From positions 61,405 through 125,404 of the forward strand of contig DASZSW010000046.1 of assembly GCA_035548515.1 (NCBI GenBank): 64,000 bases of DNA, given 5' to 3'. This document shows positions 9,015 to 19,495 of the stretch, one piece after another (positions within the stretch are counted from its first letter, which is position 1; each line of letters opens with the position of its first letter). Source of the DNA: DASZQY01 sp035548515. Lineage in GTDB: Bacteria; Pseudomonadota; Alphaproteobacteria; Rhizobiales; Kaistiaceae. A model generated the notes under the pieces. It did not search any database, was not told the DNA's origin, and worked only from the letters and a program-made list of their open reading frames with translations. The translations under genes were made by a program, and so were the position numbers.

Positions 9015-9665
9015 TTGAGCGACACCACCGACAATCGCGGCGAAAAGGTCCGCAGCCTGCGCGATGCCATACGCAGCGTGCGGACGGCTGAGGCCGAGCG
9101 CTCGGACGTGGTCGTGGAACTCCGCGATGCGGAGAGGGCGCGTCTGGAGATTCTGGCCGAGGAGCTGCGCTCGGTGTTTGCCGAGGTGCCCGCCGAGGAC
9201 GAGCAGTTCATCTTCAGCGTCGCCGCCGGCACGCCGCCGCGTCTGTGGATCGACATGACGGCATTCGTCGTGATGGGCCGCGACCGCCGCTCGTATCGTT
9301 TCCTCAAGGACACACGGCTGGGGCGCACCGTCATCCTCGAGACGGCGAAGATCGAGGACATGGCCGACACGATCACGCACTACGTCGCGGAGCGCATCAT
9401 CGAGCGTGAGCGCGCCATGGAAGGCGACTGGCTGATCAAGCGCGCGCGCATGGATGATGCCTCGCGCTTCGCCGCGGAGCAGCGCCGCGACGAAGACCGG
9501 CGCAGCCTGGCGCGCGAGGCGATTGCCACCGCGGCGGCGATGCGTCCACGCCGCGTACCCGCGATGGATCAGCGCAACGTCGGCTGGATCGTGGCGGCGT
9601 TCCTCGGCGGCATGTTGCTCGCCGCGATCGCGTTGTTCACCTACGCGTGGATCGCCGTCGGCTAG
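9015..9665 (+). CDS. Conserved hypothetical protein with C-terminal membrane anchor
   Basis: A 216-residue protein I cannot assign to a named family. The first two thirds are charged and largely helical, rich in Arg and Glu, with a middle section containing WIDMTAFVVMGRDRRSYRFLKDT. The last 25 residues form one hydrophobic helix (IVAAFLGGMLLAAIALFTYA), so it is probably a tail-anchored inner-membrane protein with a cytosolic body. The start is TTG at 9015, 9 bases after GGAG. Its stop overlaps the stop region of the convergent metallophosphoesterase gene by 4 bases. Confidence 0.75.
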   Translation: MSDTTDNRGEKVRSLRDAIRSVRTAEAERSDVVVELRDAERARLEILAEELRSVFAEVPAEDEQFIFSVAAGTPPRLWIDMTAFVVMGRDRRSYRFLKDTRLGRTVILETAKIEDMADTITHYVAERIIERERAMEGDWLIKRARMDDASRFAAEQRRDEDRRSLAREAIATAAAMRPRRVPAMDQRNVGWIVAAFLGGMLLAAIALFTYAWIAVG

Positions 9666-10540
9666 AATTTCGCTTCGGACACGGTCGTGATGGCGCCGCC
9701 ACGGAAGCCGCGCTCGACCATGCCGATCTTGTAGGCGCCGCCGCTTCCTGCGACATCGAAGAGATTGTACGCCCCGCCCGGATGGCGTGTATCGGGCAGG
9801 ATTGACGGCGCCGCGGCGCCGACCAGCGGCACATCGCCCTTCGGTCCCGGGACCTTTGCGATCGTGGTGCGGTGGTTGTGGCCGTGGAGGATCAGCTCGG
9901 CGCCGTATCTGGCGACCTCGCGGCGCACGAGACTCGCGCCAATCAGGCGGCGCGGCCACGTCGTCAGCGAGTGAAGCGGCGGATGGTGGATGAGCACGAC
10001 GCGGCAAAGGCCCTCCCGGCCGGTTTCATCGAGCGCCTTGCCAAAGGCTTGCGCCTGCGCCTCGTCCATGACACCCGTCGCCATGAACGGCCCTGTGGCG
10101 ACGGCCGTCGAGAGTCCGATGAACGCGACAGAGCCGCGCCGGCGCACGAACGGGAACGCCATCGTCGGGTTGGGATGATCGCCGTTGGCGTAGGGCAGCC
10201 AGGTCGTGCTGTAGCGCTCGACCGAACGGCGAAGGTAGGCGTCATGGTTGCCGGGCACGACGGTGACGTCGCTCGGCGATCCCATCGTCTGCAGCCAGGC
10301 GAGCGCTGCGTCGTATTCCGCGTCGAGGCCGAGGTTCACCAGGTCACCGGTGACGGCGATGTGGTCGGGATGCTTGGCGCGTATATCGTCGGTGATCGCG
10401 GTCAGCACCGCGAGATCGAAACTGCGCGCGCGGTTGCGCTGCCAGTTGAAGTAGCCGAAGACGCGCTTGTTCGCGAGCTCACGCCAGTGCACTGCGGGCA
10501 GGGGCCCGAGATGCACGTCCGAGATATGTGCGATGAGCAT
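9662..10540 (-). CDS. Metallophosphoesterase (cyclic-nucleotide phosphodiesterase-like)
   Basis: A 292-residue calcineurin-like phosphoesterase with a dinuclear metal centre. The ordered ligand motifs are all present: HISDVHLG at the N-terminus (D-x-H), TGDLVN (GD), VPGNHDAY (GNHD), VLIHHPP (H) and LILHGHNHRT (GHxH). The spacing matches CpdA-like or Icc-like enzymes, but substrates in this superfamily cannot be predicted from motifs alone. No signal peptide is visible, so it should be cytosolic. It is convergent with the gene at 9015, and the last four bases overlap. Confidence 0.88.
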   Translation of the reverse strand: MLIAHISDVHLGPLPAVHWRELANKRVFGYFNWQRNRARSFDLAVLTAITDDIRAKHPDHIAVTGDLVNLGLDAEYDAALAWLQTMGSPSDVTVVPGNHDAYLRRSVERYSTTWLPYANGDHPNPTMAFPFVRRRGSVAFIGLSTAVATGPFMATGVMDEAQAQAFGKALDETGREGLCRVVLIHHPPLHSLTTWPRRLIGASLVRREVARYGAELILHGHNHRTTIAKVPGPKGDVPLVGAAAPSILPDTRHPGGAYNLFDVAGSGGAYKIGMVERGFRGGAITTVSEAKF

Positions 10541-10587
10541 CCCGCGGGCTTAGCCGACGGGTGCGACAGCGTAAAGGCAGCCGATTC

Positions 10588-10701
10588 CTAACGGCCGAAG
10601 AAAGCGATCATCACGCCGGCGACGCGGCGGTCGCGAAAGGCAGATTCCTGCTTCCACAGATAGCGGTAGGCTTCCATCCGGCGGGCGATACGGGCGAACA
10701 T
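10588..10701 (-). CDS. Small ORF, 37 residues, basic and aromatic
   Basis: A short reading frame from ATG 10701 to TAG 10588 gives a 37-residue peptide rich in Arg, Phe and Tyr, starting MFARIARRMEAYRYLWK and ending MIAFFGR. Third codon positions are mostly G or C, as in neighbouring genes, and it fills a gap between two annotated genes. A weak GAG element lies upstream of the start. I recognise no family. It may be a real small protein or a chance frame. Conservation of the frame in relatives would decide. Confidence 0.4.
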   Translation of the reverse strand: MFARIARRMEAYRYLWKQESAFRDRRVAGVMIAFFGR

Positions 10702-10824
10702 GGTAATCTCGTTTCGTTCAATGCGATCTGGTGCTGAGGTAGCCATCGGCGCTGGAACCCGCCAGCCGGCGGCGCGCGGGTCACCCCTGCGGCAATGGCA
10801 TGGCCGCTAAAGGTTTAATTTTCC

Positions 10825-11286
10825 TTGCGATTCCGCCTTCCGGTCCGAACCTTCCTGTTCTTCCAGCGTCATCGGCGAGCGCTGACCCTTGGGGTGCGGG
10901 CGGTGGTTTTCGACGCCGACAACCGGGTCTACCTGATCAGGCACAGCTACACGCCGGGCTGGCATTTTCCCGGCGGCGGCGTCGAGCCGCGGGAAACGAT
11001 CGCCGATGCCATGGCGCGTGAACTGGAGGAGGAGGGGGGCATCGCGCTGACGGGCGAGGCGGAATTGTTCGGCCTCTATCTCCAGCGCGGGCACGGTGCC
11101 CGCGATCATGTGGCGGTCTATGTTTGCCGGCATTGGCGAGAGGCGCGGCAGCCCTCGTTTCCCAACATGGAGATCGTGGACGGCCGCTTTTTTGCGCTGG
11201 ATGCGCTGCCCGACGACATCACCAGGCCCACGCGGCGCCGGTTGGCGGAAATCACGGAGGGCGTGCCACGCGCGGCTGAGTGGTGA
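10825..11286 (+). CDS. Nudix hydrolase
   Basis: A 153-residue Nudix hydrolase, which cleaves nucleoside diphosphates linked to another moiety. The box is complete: a Gly, five residues, Glu, seven residues, REL, then EEEGGI, in the segment after WHFPGGGVEPRE. The N-terminus (RTFLFFQRHRRALTLGVRAVVFD) is slightly extended, as in a subgroup common in alphaproteobacteria. The start is TTG at 10825. An out-of-frame ATG at 10800 is not used. Substrate unknown. Confidence 0.85.
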   Translation: MRFRLPVRTFLFFQRHRRALTLGVRAVVFDADNRVYLIRHSYTPGWHFPGGGVEPRETIADAMARELEEEGGIALTGEAELFGLYLQRGHGARDHVAVYVCRHWREARQPSFPNMEIVDGRFFALDALPDDITRPTRRRLAEITEGVPRAAEW

Positions 11287-11456
11287 GGCTGGACCGCCGT
11301 TGGCGCTCGTGCTACTGGCGCGCCCCATGACAAGCCGCATCGCGCGACGACGAATCATAGCCGCTGACCTCCGGTCACGCGCCGCCGTCCTGTCTGTCGC
11401 GCCCTGAAGGTGACGGCAGGCGGGATCTCGCCGATCCTCCTTTGCAGGCCTGTCCC

Positions 11457-11957
11457 ATGACCTCCCCGTTTTCCTACCGGCTCGAGCAGCCGGGCGATGC
11501 CGCTTCCATCGATGCACTTCACGCGGCGGTGTTCCCGCCCGAGTGGACGAAGCGTGCCGCCTATGTGCTGCGCGATGGCGTACCGCCGGACCTGACGCTG
11601 TCCCATGTGGCCACCGTCGGCGGGAAGCTCGTCGCCTCGGTGCGTATGACGCCGATCACAATCGGCGGCCGCCCGGCGCTGATCCTCGGTCCACTGATAG
11701 TTGCGCCCGGATACGAAGGGCAGGGCGCGGGGAAAACGCTCGTGCGCAAAGCGCTGGAGTCGGCGAGGGCGCATGGCCACGGCGTCGTCATGCTGGTCGG
11801 CGACCTGCCGTATTACGGTCCGCTCGGGTTCGAATTCCTCGGCCGCGACGTGATCACGCTGCCCGCGTGGGTGGACCCGGACCGCGTGCTGGTCGCGGGG
11901 CTGAAGCCGGGCGCGTTGGTGGGGCTCGGCGGTAAGGCGGAGCGAGTGAAACGTTAG
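11457..11957 (+). CDS. GNAT-family N-acetyltransferase
   Basis: A 166-residue acetyl-CoA-dependent acyltransferase of the GNAT superfamily. The acetyl-CoA binding motif A is seen as LGPLIVAPGYEGQGAGKTLV, with the Q/R-x-x-G-x-A loop, followed by motif B at VMLVGDLPYYGPLGFEF. It resembles the YhbS-like predicted acetyltransferases. The ATG at 11457 follows a TTG in frame at 11442, and the ATG gives the usual domain start. The substrate is unknown and the neighbours give no clue. Confidence 0.85.
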   Translation: MTSPFSYRLEQPGDAASIDALHAAVFPPEWTKRAAYVLRDGVPPDLTLSHVATVGGKLVASVRMTPITIGGRPALILGPLIVAPGYEGQGAGKTLVRKALESARAHGHGVVMLVGDLPYYGPLGFEFLGRDVITLPAWVDPDRVLVAGLKPGALVGLGGKAERVKR

Positions 11958-12171
11958 GCACGCGGCAAATTGGCGGTTGCCTAGCCGGCCAAATCAGCCC
12001 ATATGCATGGCTCACGGGCCGTGTTGCACGATTTCCGACAGCGGATTTCAGCGCCCGTCATAACCCTGAAACATCGACAGCCCAGGCATCGCGGGATCGG
12101 TTGATAACCACCGCGACGTTGCGCGCCCGAAGTGCGCGCGCACCCTCGCTCGAATCGAAAGACTTGATTCC

Positions 12172-13578
<1,407 letters not shown>

Positions 13579-13603
13579 GCGAAAGCGGCGCTCCCCGCCG
13601 CGC

Positions 13604-15709
13604 TTACCGCCCTTCGCGTATCCACGTCGCGAAGGGCAACCCGACCAGCGCCAGCAGCCCGAATAGGCCTGCCACGCCGAACAGCGCCAGGAAGCCCGTG
13701 AACAGCGGCACGCGGGTGATGCCCTTCAGCACGCTCGCGTCCGTCATGCGGATGCCCAGCCAGTCGCTGCCGGCGGTCGCGGTGGCGCTCCGCACCGGCA
13801 CGATGCGCGGCAGCGCGACCTTGCCGGAGGCGTCGGCCATGCGGGTGATCAGCCCGTGGGTGGCGTCGACCAGTGGCTTCAGCTTGTCCGGTGTCGAGCG
13901 CGCGTCGATGAATTCCTTCGGGTTGGCGGCGCCGACATGGGCGAAGGCGCGCTTGTCGCCCTGCTCGACGCGGTAGAGGCCGACCTCGTCGGCGGTGACG
14001 GTCGCGCGCCAGAGGCCCGGCCCGGCGGCGGCGAGGTTCACCGTAGACGTCGCGCCCGACGGCTTGCGGATCGTCACCGGCGAACTGGTGTCAGCCATGG
14101 TCTGCTGCTCGACCGTCAGCGCATTGCCGCGGGCTGAAGCGCGTAGCGCTTCCTCCTCGAGGTCGGGCTCCTTCATCAGCCAGTGCGCCAGCCGCCGCAG
14201 CAGATCGACGTGCGGGCCGCCGCCTTCGAAGCCGCGCGCCCACAGCCACGTGTTGTCCGACAGCAGAAGCGCAACGCGACCCTTCTCCTGGCGGTTCAGG
14301 ATCAGCAGCGGTTTCTCGTCCGGGCCGTCCATGACGACGTTGCCCTCCGGCTTGTCGACATCGACGAGGCGGAAGAAGCGGCCCCAGTGTGGTGGATCGA
14401 AGTTGGAGCCTTCCAGCCCGCGCGTCACCGGGTGGCGCTCGCCGAGCTTCGTTACCACCGGATAATACGGCGCTTCGGTGACGCTGCCGGTCGGCGCGAC
14501 GGGCAGTACCGGCGCCAGCGGCGTGTCGTAGAGGCTGCCGCTGGAGGCATAGTCGGGCCCCGCGGCGACCAGCAGCGCGCCGCCGTTCCGCACGTAGCGG
14601 GCGATGTTGTCGAAGTAGAGCAGGGGCAGCACGCCCTGATGCTGGTAGCGGTCGAAGATGATCAGGTCGAACTGATCGATCTTCTCCGAAAAAAGCTCGC
14701 GCGTCGGAAAGGCGATCAGCGACAGCTGGTTGATCGGCGTGCCGTCCTGCTTTTCCGGCGGGCGCAGAATGGTGAAGTGGACGAGATCGACCGAAGCGTC
14801 CGATTTCAGCAGGTTGCGCCACGTGCGCTCCCCGGCATGAGGTTCGCCGGAAACGAGCAGCACGCGGAGATTCTCGCGGATGCCTTCGATCTCGACGGCG
14901 GCGCGGTTGTTCACCGGGGTCAGTTCGTTGGCGAGCGGCTCGGCCTCGAACTCGAGGATGTTCTGTCCGCCGTGCGGGATGTCGACGGTCAGCTCCGCCG
15001 GCTGGCCGGGCGTTACCGTTTCGGTCGACAAAGGATCGCCGTCGCGGGTGATCGCGACGCGCACCGGCCCGTCGGCCCCAGTCACGCCGTCGTCCAGCAC
15101 GCGAAACTTCACCGTCTGCTTCTCGTTGACGATGCCAAAACGTGGCGCCTGGTCGATGACAATGCGCCGGTCGCGCTCGTTGTCGTGCCCGGACAGCAGC
15201 ACGTGCAGGGGCGCGGGCGCGAGGTTGTTGGCGTTCGGCGGCGCGTCATGCACCTGCCCGTCGGTCAACATGATCGTCGCGCCGATACGTTCGGGCGGCA
15301 CGTCGGCCAGCGCGGTGGCGAGGGGACCGAACAGGGTTGTGCCGTCGACCGGAGCCCCGCCGGTGCTGCCGCCCGCCTCGACGGTGCGCACTTCGATGCC
15401 GTGGAATTGCCCCAGCCGTTCCTTGAGCTGGGCTTCTGCCTCGGCCGTCGTCTTATCGCGACCGTCGAGCGACTGGCTGGCGCTCTTGTCCACCACGAGC
15501 GCGACAACGGTCGACAGCGGCTCGCGGTCCTCGTTCAACAGCACCGGGTTGGCGAGCGCCGCGATCAGCGCCAGCGCCGCCACGGCGCGTAGCCACGCGC
15601 CACGCATGCGGCGGAAGATGCCGGGCACGATCAGCAGCAGGGCGATCACCGCCGCGCCGATGACGACGGGCGGCGGCACCAGCGGCGCGAAGGAGAGGGA
15701 CCAGTTCAT
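13604..15709 (-). CDS. Membrane protein with vWA-like and glutamine-amidotransferase-like regions
   Basis: A 701-residue envelope protein. Two N-terminal membrane helices (about residues 15-30 and 40-55) are followed by a vWA-like stretch starting LVVDKSASQS, where D74-x-S-x-S matches the first part of a MIDAS metal site, and IMLTDGQVHD, a later Asp-containing strand. The middle part resembles class I glutamine amidotransferase-like folds (LRVLLVSGEPHAGERTWRN, GGALLVAAGPDY). The C-terminus ends with one membrane helix and a basic tail. It is the last gene of the MoxR / DUF58 / DUF4159 operon and probably works with them in envelope stress or metal-dependent assembly. No exact function is known. 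Confidence 0.8.
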   Translation of the reverse strand: MNWSLSFAPLVPPPVVIGAAVIALLLIVPGIFRRMRGAWLRAVAALALIAALANPVLLNEDREPLSTVVALVVDKSASQSLDGRDKTTAEAEAQLKERLGQFHGIEVRTVEAGGSTGGAPVDGTTLFGPLATALADVPPERIGATIMLTDGQVHDAPPNANNLAPAPLHVLLSGHDNERDRRIVIDQAPRFGIVNEKQTVKFRVLDDGVTGADGPVRVAITRDGDPLSTETVTPGQPAELTVDIPHGGQNILEFEAEPLANELTPVNNRAAVEIEGIRENLRVLLVSGEPHAGERTWRNLLKSDASVDLVHFTILRPPEKQDGTPINQLSLIAFPTRELFSEKIDQFDLIIFDRYQHQGVLPLLYFDNIARYVRNGGALLVAAGPDYASSGSLYDTPLAPVLPVAPTGSVTEAPYYPVVTKLGERHPVTRGLEGSNFDPPHWGRFFRLVDVDKPEGNVVMDGPDEKPLLILNRQEKGRVALLLSDNTWLWARGFEGGGPHVDLLRRLAHWLMKEPDLEEEALRASARGNALTVEQQTMADTSSPVTIRKPSGATSTVNLAAAGPGLWRATVTADEVGLYRVEQGDKRAFAHVGAANPKEFIDARSTPDKLKPLVDATHGLITRMADASGKVALPRIVPVRSATATAGSDWLGIRMTDASVLKGITRVPLFTGFLALFGVAGLFGLLALVGLPFATWIREGR

Positions 15710-15744
15710 AGCAACGACCTCGATCTGTCGTCGCCTCTTATCGT

Positions 15745-15770
15745 GTCATCCCCGCGAAGGCGGGGGTGAC
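15745..15770. repeat. Short palindromic (REP-like) repeat
   Basis: GTCATCCCC, then GCGAAGGC, then GGGGGTGAC forms a near-perfect hairpin in the 85-base gap between two leftward genes of the operon. This shape is a familiar short extragenic palindrome of alphaproteobacteria. It may act as an mRNA-stabilising or processing hairpin between the two cistrons. Confidence 0.7.
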
Positions 15771-15794
15771 GGAAGGGGAAGCTGCGCCGACGCA

Positions 15795-18587
15795 TCACTG
15801 CCCCAGCCGTTCGAGCAGCGCCGGCACGTGCACCTGGTCGGCCTTGTAGTTCCCGGTCAGCGTGTACATCACGATGTTGATGCCGGTGCGATACGCCATC
15901 TCGCGCTGGAGAGGATCGGACGGCACCGTCGGATAAAGAAACGTGCGGTCCGCATCGACGGCCCAGGCGCCGGCGAAATCATTCTCCGTGATCAGGATGG
16001 TGGAGACGCCATCGCCGGCTTGCGCTGGGCGGTCCGCGCGCTCCTCGCTGGTATCGGTCGCCTGCACCCACAGCGGCCCGCCGGCATAGCGGCCGGGAAA
16101 ATCGTTGAGCAGGTAGAACGCCTTGGTCAGCACGTGATCCGCCGGCACCGGCTCCAGTGGCGGGATGTCGAGGCCCGACAGCATCTCGCGCAGCCGGTCG
16201 GCCGCAGGCGTTCCCCCGAAGCCGCTCACCTGCACCGATCGTTCGAGCTGGTCGCGCGTGTCGAACAACACGGAGCCGCCTTGCCGCATATACGCGTCGA
16301 TCTTGGCCATTGTTGCCGGCGCCGGCGCCGCCGTCGAAGGCACGATCGGCCAATAGATCAGCGGGAAGAACGCGAGCTCGTCGGTCGCGGGATCGACGCC
16401 GATGGGATCGCCCGGTTCCAGCGCCGTACGCGCCGCAAGCTCGTCGGATAACCCGACGAGGCCGGCGCGGCTGGTCTCGTCCACCTGCGCATCGCCGGTG
16501 ATGACGTAGGCGAGGTGCGTCTTGTCCATGGCGGATAGCGCAAAGGTGTCGTTGGGCTCGGCCGCGTCGCCACGTCCGCTCGGCGCGAACAGCATCAGCG
16601 CGGCGACCAATGCGGCCGCCGTCGCCCCTGCTGCGCGGCGCGGTCGCCAGCGCACGCCGCCGTTCAGCCACAGCACCGCCAGCGCATCGAGGCCGAGCAG
16701 CGCGGCCGCAAGTGCCAGCAGCCATGGCGAGAGCACCGTCGGCGCGGCGGTCGGGTAATTGCGCACCGTCGTCTGCGCTGACGGCGGGATCGCGAAGGGC
16801 GCCAGCGTGGCATTCGCGTCGAGCAGGTTCAGGGCGCGGAAGCCGTCTTCGGAGCCGTAGAGACCCGGCGGGTGCTGGATGTTGATCGAGACCTTGCTGA
16901 GGTCGCCGGCGAGGGACTCGGCGTCGGCGGTTGGCGCGATGAAATGGCCCGCGCCGTCGAGCAGGCGGTAAGCGGCCAGCGGCGTCGCGGCGGTTTCGGT
17001 GCCGGCGCCTGCGTTGGCGGAGAAGGCGATAATGCGCCTCAACATCTCGACGAAGGTGCCCGACAGCGGCAGGTTCGACCAGCTCGTATCGGCGGTGACG
17101 TGGAAAAGCACCAGCCAGCCTTTGCCGGACTGGGTGGCCGTGACCAGAGGCGTCCCGTCGGCGAGCGCGGCCCATGTGCGGTCGGCCAACGCCCCATCCG
17201 GCTCGGCCAGCACCTGGCGGCGCACGACGATGTCGTCGGGCACGGCCAGTCCGGCGAACGGGCTCTTGTCGCTGAACGAGGCGAGCGGCTGCGGCGTCTG
17301 CCACGACATCGAGCCGCCCAGCACGCGGTCGCCATGACGCAGCGTCACCGGAATCAGCTTATCGGTTGCGGCGGCAAGGCGCGGGCCGGCGAAGCGCACC
17401 AGCGTGCCGCCGTTCTCAACCCACTTGGTGACGCGATCCTCGGCGTCGGCTGTGAGGTTGCCGATATCGGCCATGACGATGAGTGAGGCACCGCCATCGA
17501 TGAGCTGCGGGATCGCGACGTCGGCATTGGCGTCGCGCGGCTCGCGCACGTCGGCGAAAGGCTGGACGGCGCGCGAGATATAGTAGAGCGGTGAGAGCAG
17601 CGGCTGCGCCGCTTCGACCGACGCACCGGAGAGCAGTCCCACCTGACGCCGCCGCCAGCGATCGTCGAGAAGCTGTACGGCGCCGGCAGTGTCGGAGCCA
17701 GTCACTTCCAGGCGGACGATATCGTTCCGCAATTCCACCGGCAGGACGAACTTCGCTTCGGCATCGGTCTTGCCGGCGGCGAAGGTGAACGGCGTCTCGC
17801 CGATGACGCGGCCGCGGATATCGCTGGCGCGCACCACGCCGCCGGCGGCGAGCGACGCCTCGCGGCGGATCACCGGCACGTTCAGCGCGTCGGCGGTGCC
17901 GACTGGCGGCTTCAGCGCGAACAGGTCTCCGCTCGTGTCGACGTAGGCGAGCAGCGGGCCGTTGACGTCGGCGGTGATGGCGGCGGCGAAAGCATCGGTG
18001 GCAGCGCCGCCAAGCCCTTCGGACAGCCACGCCGTTCCGCCGAAGGGCGTCGCCTTCGCGGCGGCGCCAACGGCCGGCGTCAGCGCCGCGTAGTCGGGCG
18101 TCCACGGCCGCGGGACAAGCGCATCGATGCGGCGCGCGATCTCGCCGCTGTCCGTCGGCGCGAGAGACTGGCTCGGCGGTTCGGCGGTGGCAAGCAATGC
18201 GATCGGCCGGTTCTGTTCGGCGGCGAGATCGACGACGCGGTGGGCCGTGGCGACCATCGCCTTCCACTGCGGCGCCGAGGCCCAGCCGTTGTCGACGACC
18301 AGCAGCAGCGGGCCCTGGCCGGGCGCGACTTCGCCCGTCGTTTTGAAGACGGGACCGGCGAGCGCGAAGATCACCGCGGCGGCGAGCAACAGGCGCAATG
18401 CGGTGAGCCACCACGGACTCCGCGCCGGCTGCTCCTCCTTCCGCGCAATCTCGAGCAGAAGTCGCGTCGGCGGAAACTGTTCAAGCCGCGGCTTCGGCGG
18501 CATCAGCCGCAGGAAGTACCAGATGACCGGCAGTGCCACGAGTGCGAGCAGCATCCCGGCATTGGCGAAAGCGAATGCACCCATCAT
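15795..18587 (-). CDS. DUF4159 / BatA-domain membrane protein
   Basis: A 930-residue membrane protein. The N-terminus is the BatA-type aerotolerance domain: a hydrophobic helix (LLALVALPVIWYFLRLMPP), the PPTRLLLEIARKEE linker and a second helix around residue 70. A long extracytoplasmic middle section follows. Two helices near residues 600-650 lead into a C-terminal DUF4159 domain (THLAYVITGDAQVDETSRAG to the end), thought to be glutamine-amidotransferase-like. The gene overlaps the upstream DUF58 gene by ATGA, so translation is coupled. It is part of the MoxR chaperone operon. The client is unknown. Confidence 0.87.
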   Translation of the reverse strand: MMGAFAFANAGMLLALVALPVIWYFLRLMPPKPRLEQFPPTRLLLEIARKEEQPARSPWWLTALRLLLAAAVIFALAGPVFKTTGEVAPGQGPLLLVVDNGWASAPQWKAMVATAHRVVDLAAEQNRPIALLATAEPPSQSLAPTDSGEIARRIDALVPRPWTPDYAALTPAVGAAAKATPFGGTAWLSEGLGGAATDAFAAAITADVNGPLLAYVDTSGDLFALKPPVGTADALNVPVIRREASLAAGGVVRASDIRGRVIGETPFTFAAGKTDAEAKFVLPVELRNDIVRLEVTGSDTAGAVQLLDDRWRRRQVGLLSGASVEAAQPLLSPLYYISRAVQPFADVREPRDANADVAIPQLIDGGASLIVMADIGNLTADAEDRVTKWVENGGTLVRFAGPRLAAATDKLIPVTLRHGDRVLGGSMSWQTPQPLASFSDKSPFAGLAVPDDIVVRRQVLAEPDGALADRTWAALADGTPLVTATQSGKGWLVLFHVTADTSWSNLPLSGTFVEMLRRIIAFSANAGAGTETAATPLAAYRLLDGAGHFIAPTADAESLAGDLSKVSINIQHPPGLYGSEDGFRALNLLDANATLAPFAIPPSAQTTVRNYPTAAPTVLSPWLLALAAALLGLDALAVLWLNGGVRWRPRRAAGATAAALVAALMLFAPSGRGDAAEPNDTFALSAMDKTHLAYVITGDAQVDETSRAGLVGLSDELAARTALEPGDPIGVDPATDELAFFPLIYWPIVPSTAAPAPATMAKIDAYMRQGGSVLFDTRDQLERSVQVSGFGGTPAADRLREMLSGLDIPPLEPVPADHVLTKAFYLLNDFPGRYAGGPLWVQATDTSEERADRPAQAGDGVSTILITENDFAGAWAVDADRTFLYPTVPSDPLQREMAYRTGINIVMYTLTGNYKADQVHVPALLERLGQ

Positions 18588-19486
18588 GCGGCGCGCCCCG
18601 CATGGAGGCCGAGACTGTGCTGACGGTCGGCGAGACGTGCGTGCAGCGCCAGGAGCGGCTCCGTCGCCGGGCGATCGGTGCGGTGTACGATGAAAGTCCA
18701 GTCGAGCCGCCGCGAGAGCGTACGCAGATGCTCGCGGAGCGCTGCCAGCCGCTGCTGGTATTCCTCGCGGTACTGCTCGGCGCGCGAGACGACATGGCGC
18801 GCGCCGGTCTCGGGGTCGACGAACTCCGTGCGCCCGGCGTAGGGGAACGTCTCCTCGATCGGATCCAGCACCTGCACCAGATGTGCGCGCGCGCCGGATC
18901 GCAGTACGCCATCCAGCATCGCGTCGATCTCCGCGACCGGATCGAGGAAATCGCCGAACAGCACGACGTCGGAGAAGCGGCGGAGTTGCCGCGCTTCCGG
19001 TTTTGTCGGCGCCCGCGCGACATGCGGCATCAGCACCGCGAGGCGCTCCGCCGCATTGCGGGCCATGATCGGATCGGAGGACCCGAGCAGGCCGATGCGT
19101 TCACCGGCGGTGGCGAGAAGCTCGGCCAGCGCCAGCGTCAGCACGACGGCGCGGTTGCGCTTGGTCACGGGGGCGAGGCGCGAGCGAAAATCCATGGAGG
19201 AGGAGAGGTCCGCCCAGAGCCACATGGTGTGCGCCGCTTCCCACTCCAACTCACGGACGAACAGGTGCTCATCGCGCGCCGAGCGGCGCCAGTCGATGTT
19301 GGCGGCCGCCTCGCCGGTAACGAACGGGCGGAACTGCCAGAACGTCTCGCCGCGGCCGGGCGATCTGCGCCCGTGCCATCCCGCCAGGACAACATTGGCC
19401 ACGCGTCGCGCTTCGATTAGCATGTCGGGCATCGCGTCAGCGATGCCCTTCGCTTCCGTCAGTGGCGCGAGTGCGGCGCGATCCAT
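18584..19486 (-). CDS. DUF58 domain-containing protein
   Basis: A 300-residue cytosolic protein of the DUF58 family, a vWA-related fold that partners MoxR ATPases. The family core is visible as GRGETFWQFRPFVTGE followed by IDWRRSARDEHLFVRE, and then LWADLSSSMDF, a D-x-S-x-S MIDAS-like site. Its stop overlaps the next start (ATGA). It starts 9 bases after the MoxR stop. The function is inferred to be an adaptor or metal-sensing partner of the MoxR ATPase. Confidence 0.9.
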   Translation of the reverse strand: MDRAALAPLTEAKGIADAMPDMLIEARRVANVVLAGWHGRRSPGRGETFWQFRPFVTGEAAANIDWRRSARDEHLFVRELEWEAAHTMWLWADLSSSMDFRSRLAPVTKRNRAVVLTLALAELLATAGERIGLLGSSDPIMARNAAERLAVLMPHVARAPTKPEARQLRRFSDVVLFGDFLDPVAEIDAMLDGVLRSGARAHLVQVLDPIEETFPYAGRTEFVDPETGARHVVSRAEQYREEYQQRLAALREHLRTLSRRLDWTFIVHRTDRPATEPLLALHARLADRQHSLGLHAGRAA

Positions 19487-19495
19487 CGTCGGGCG

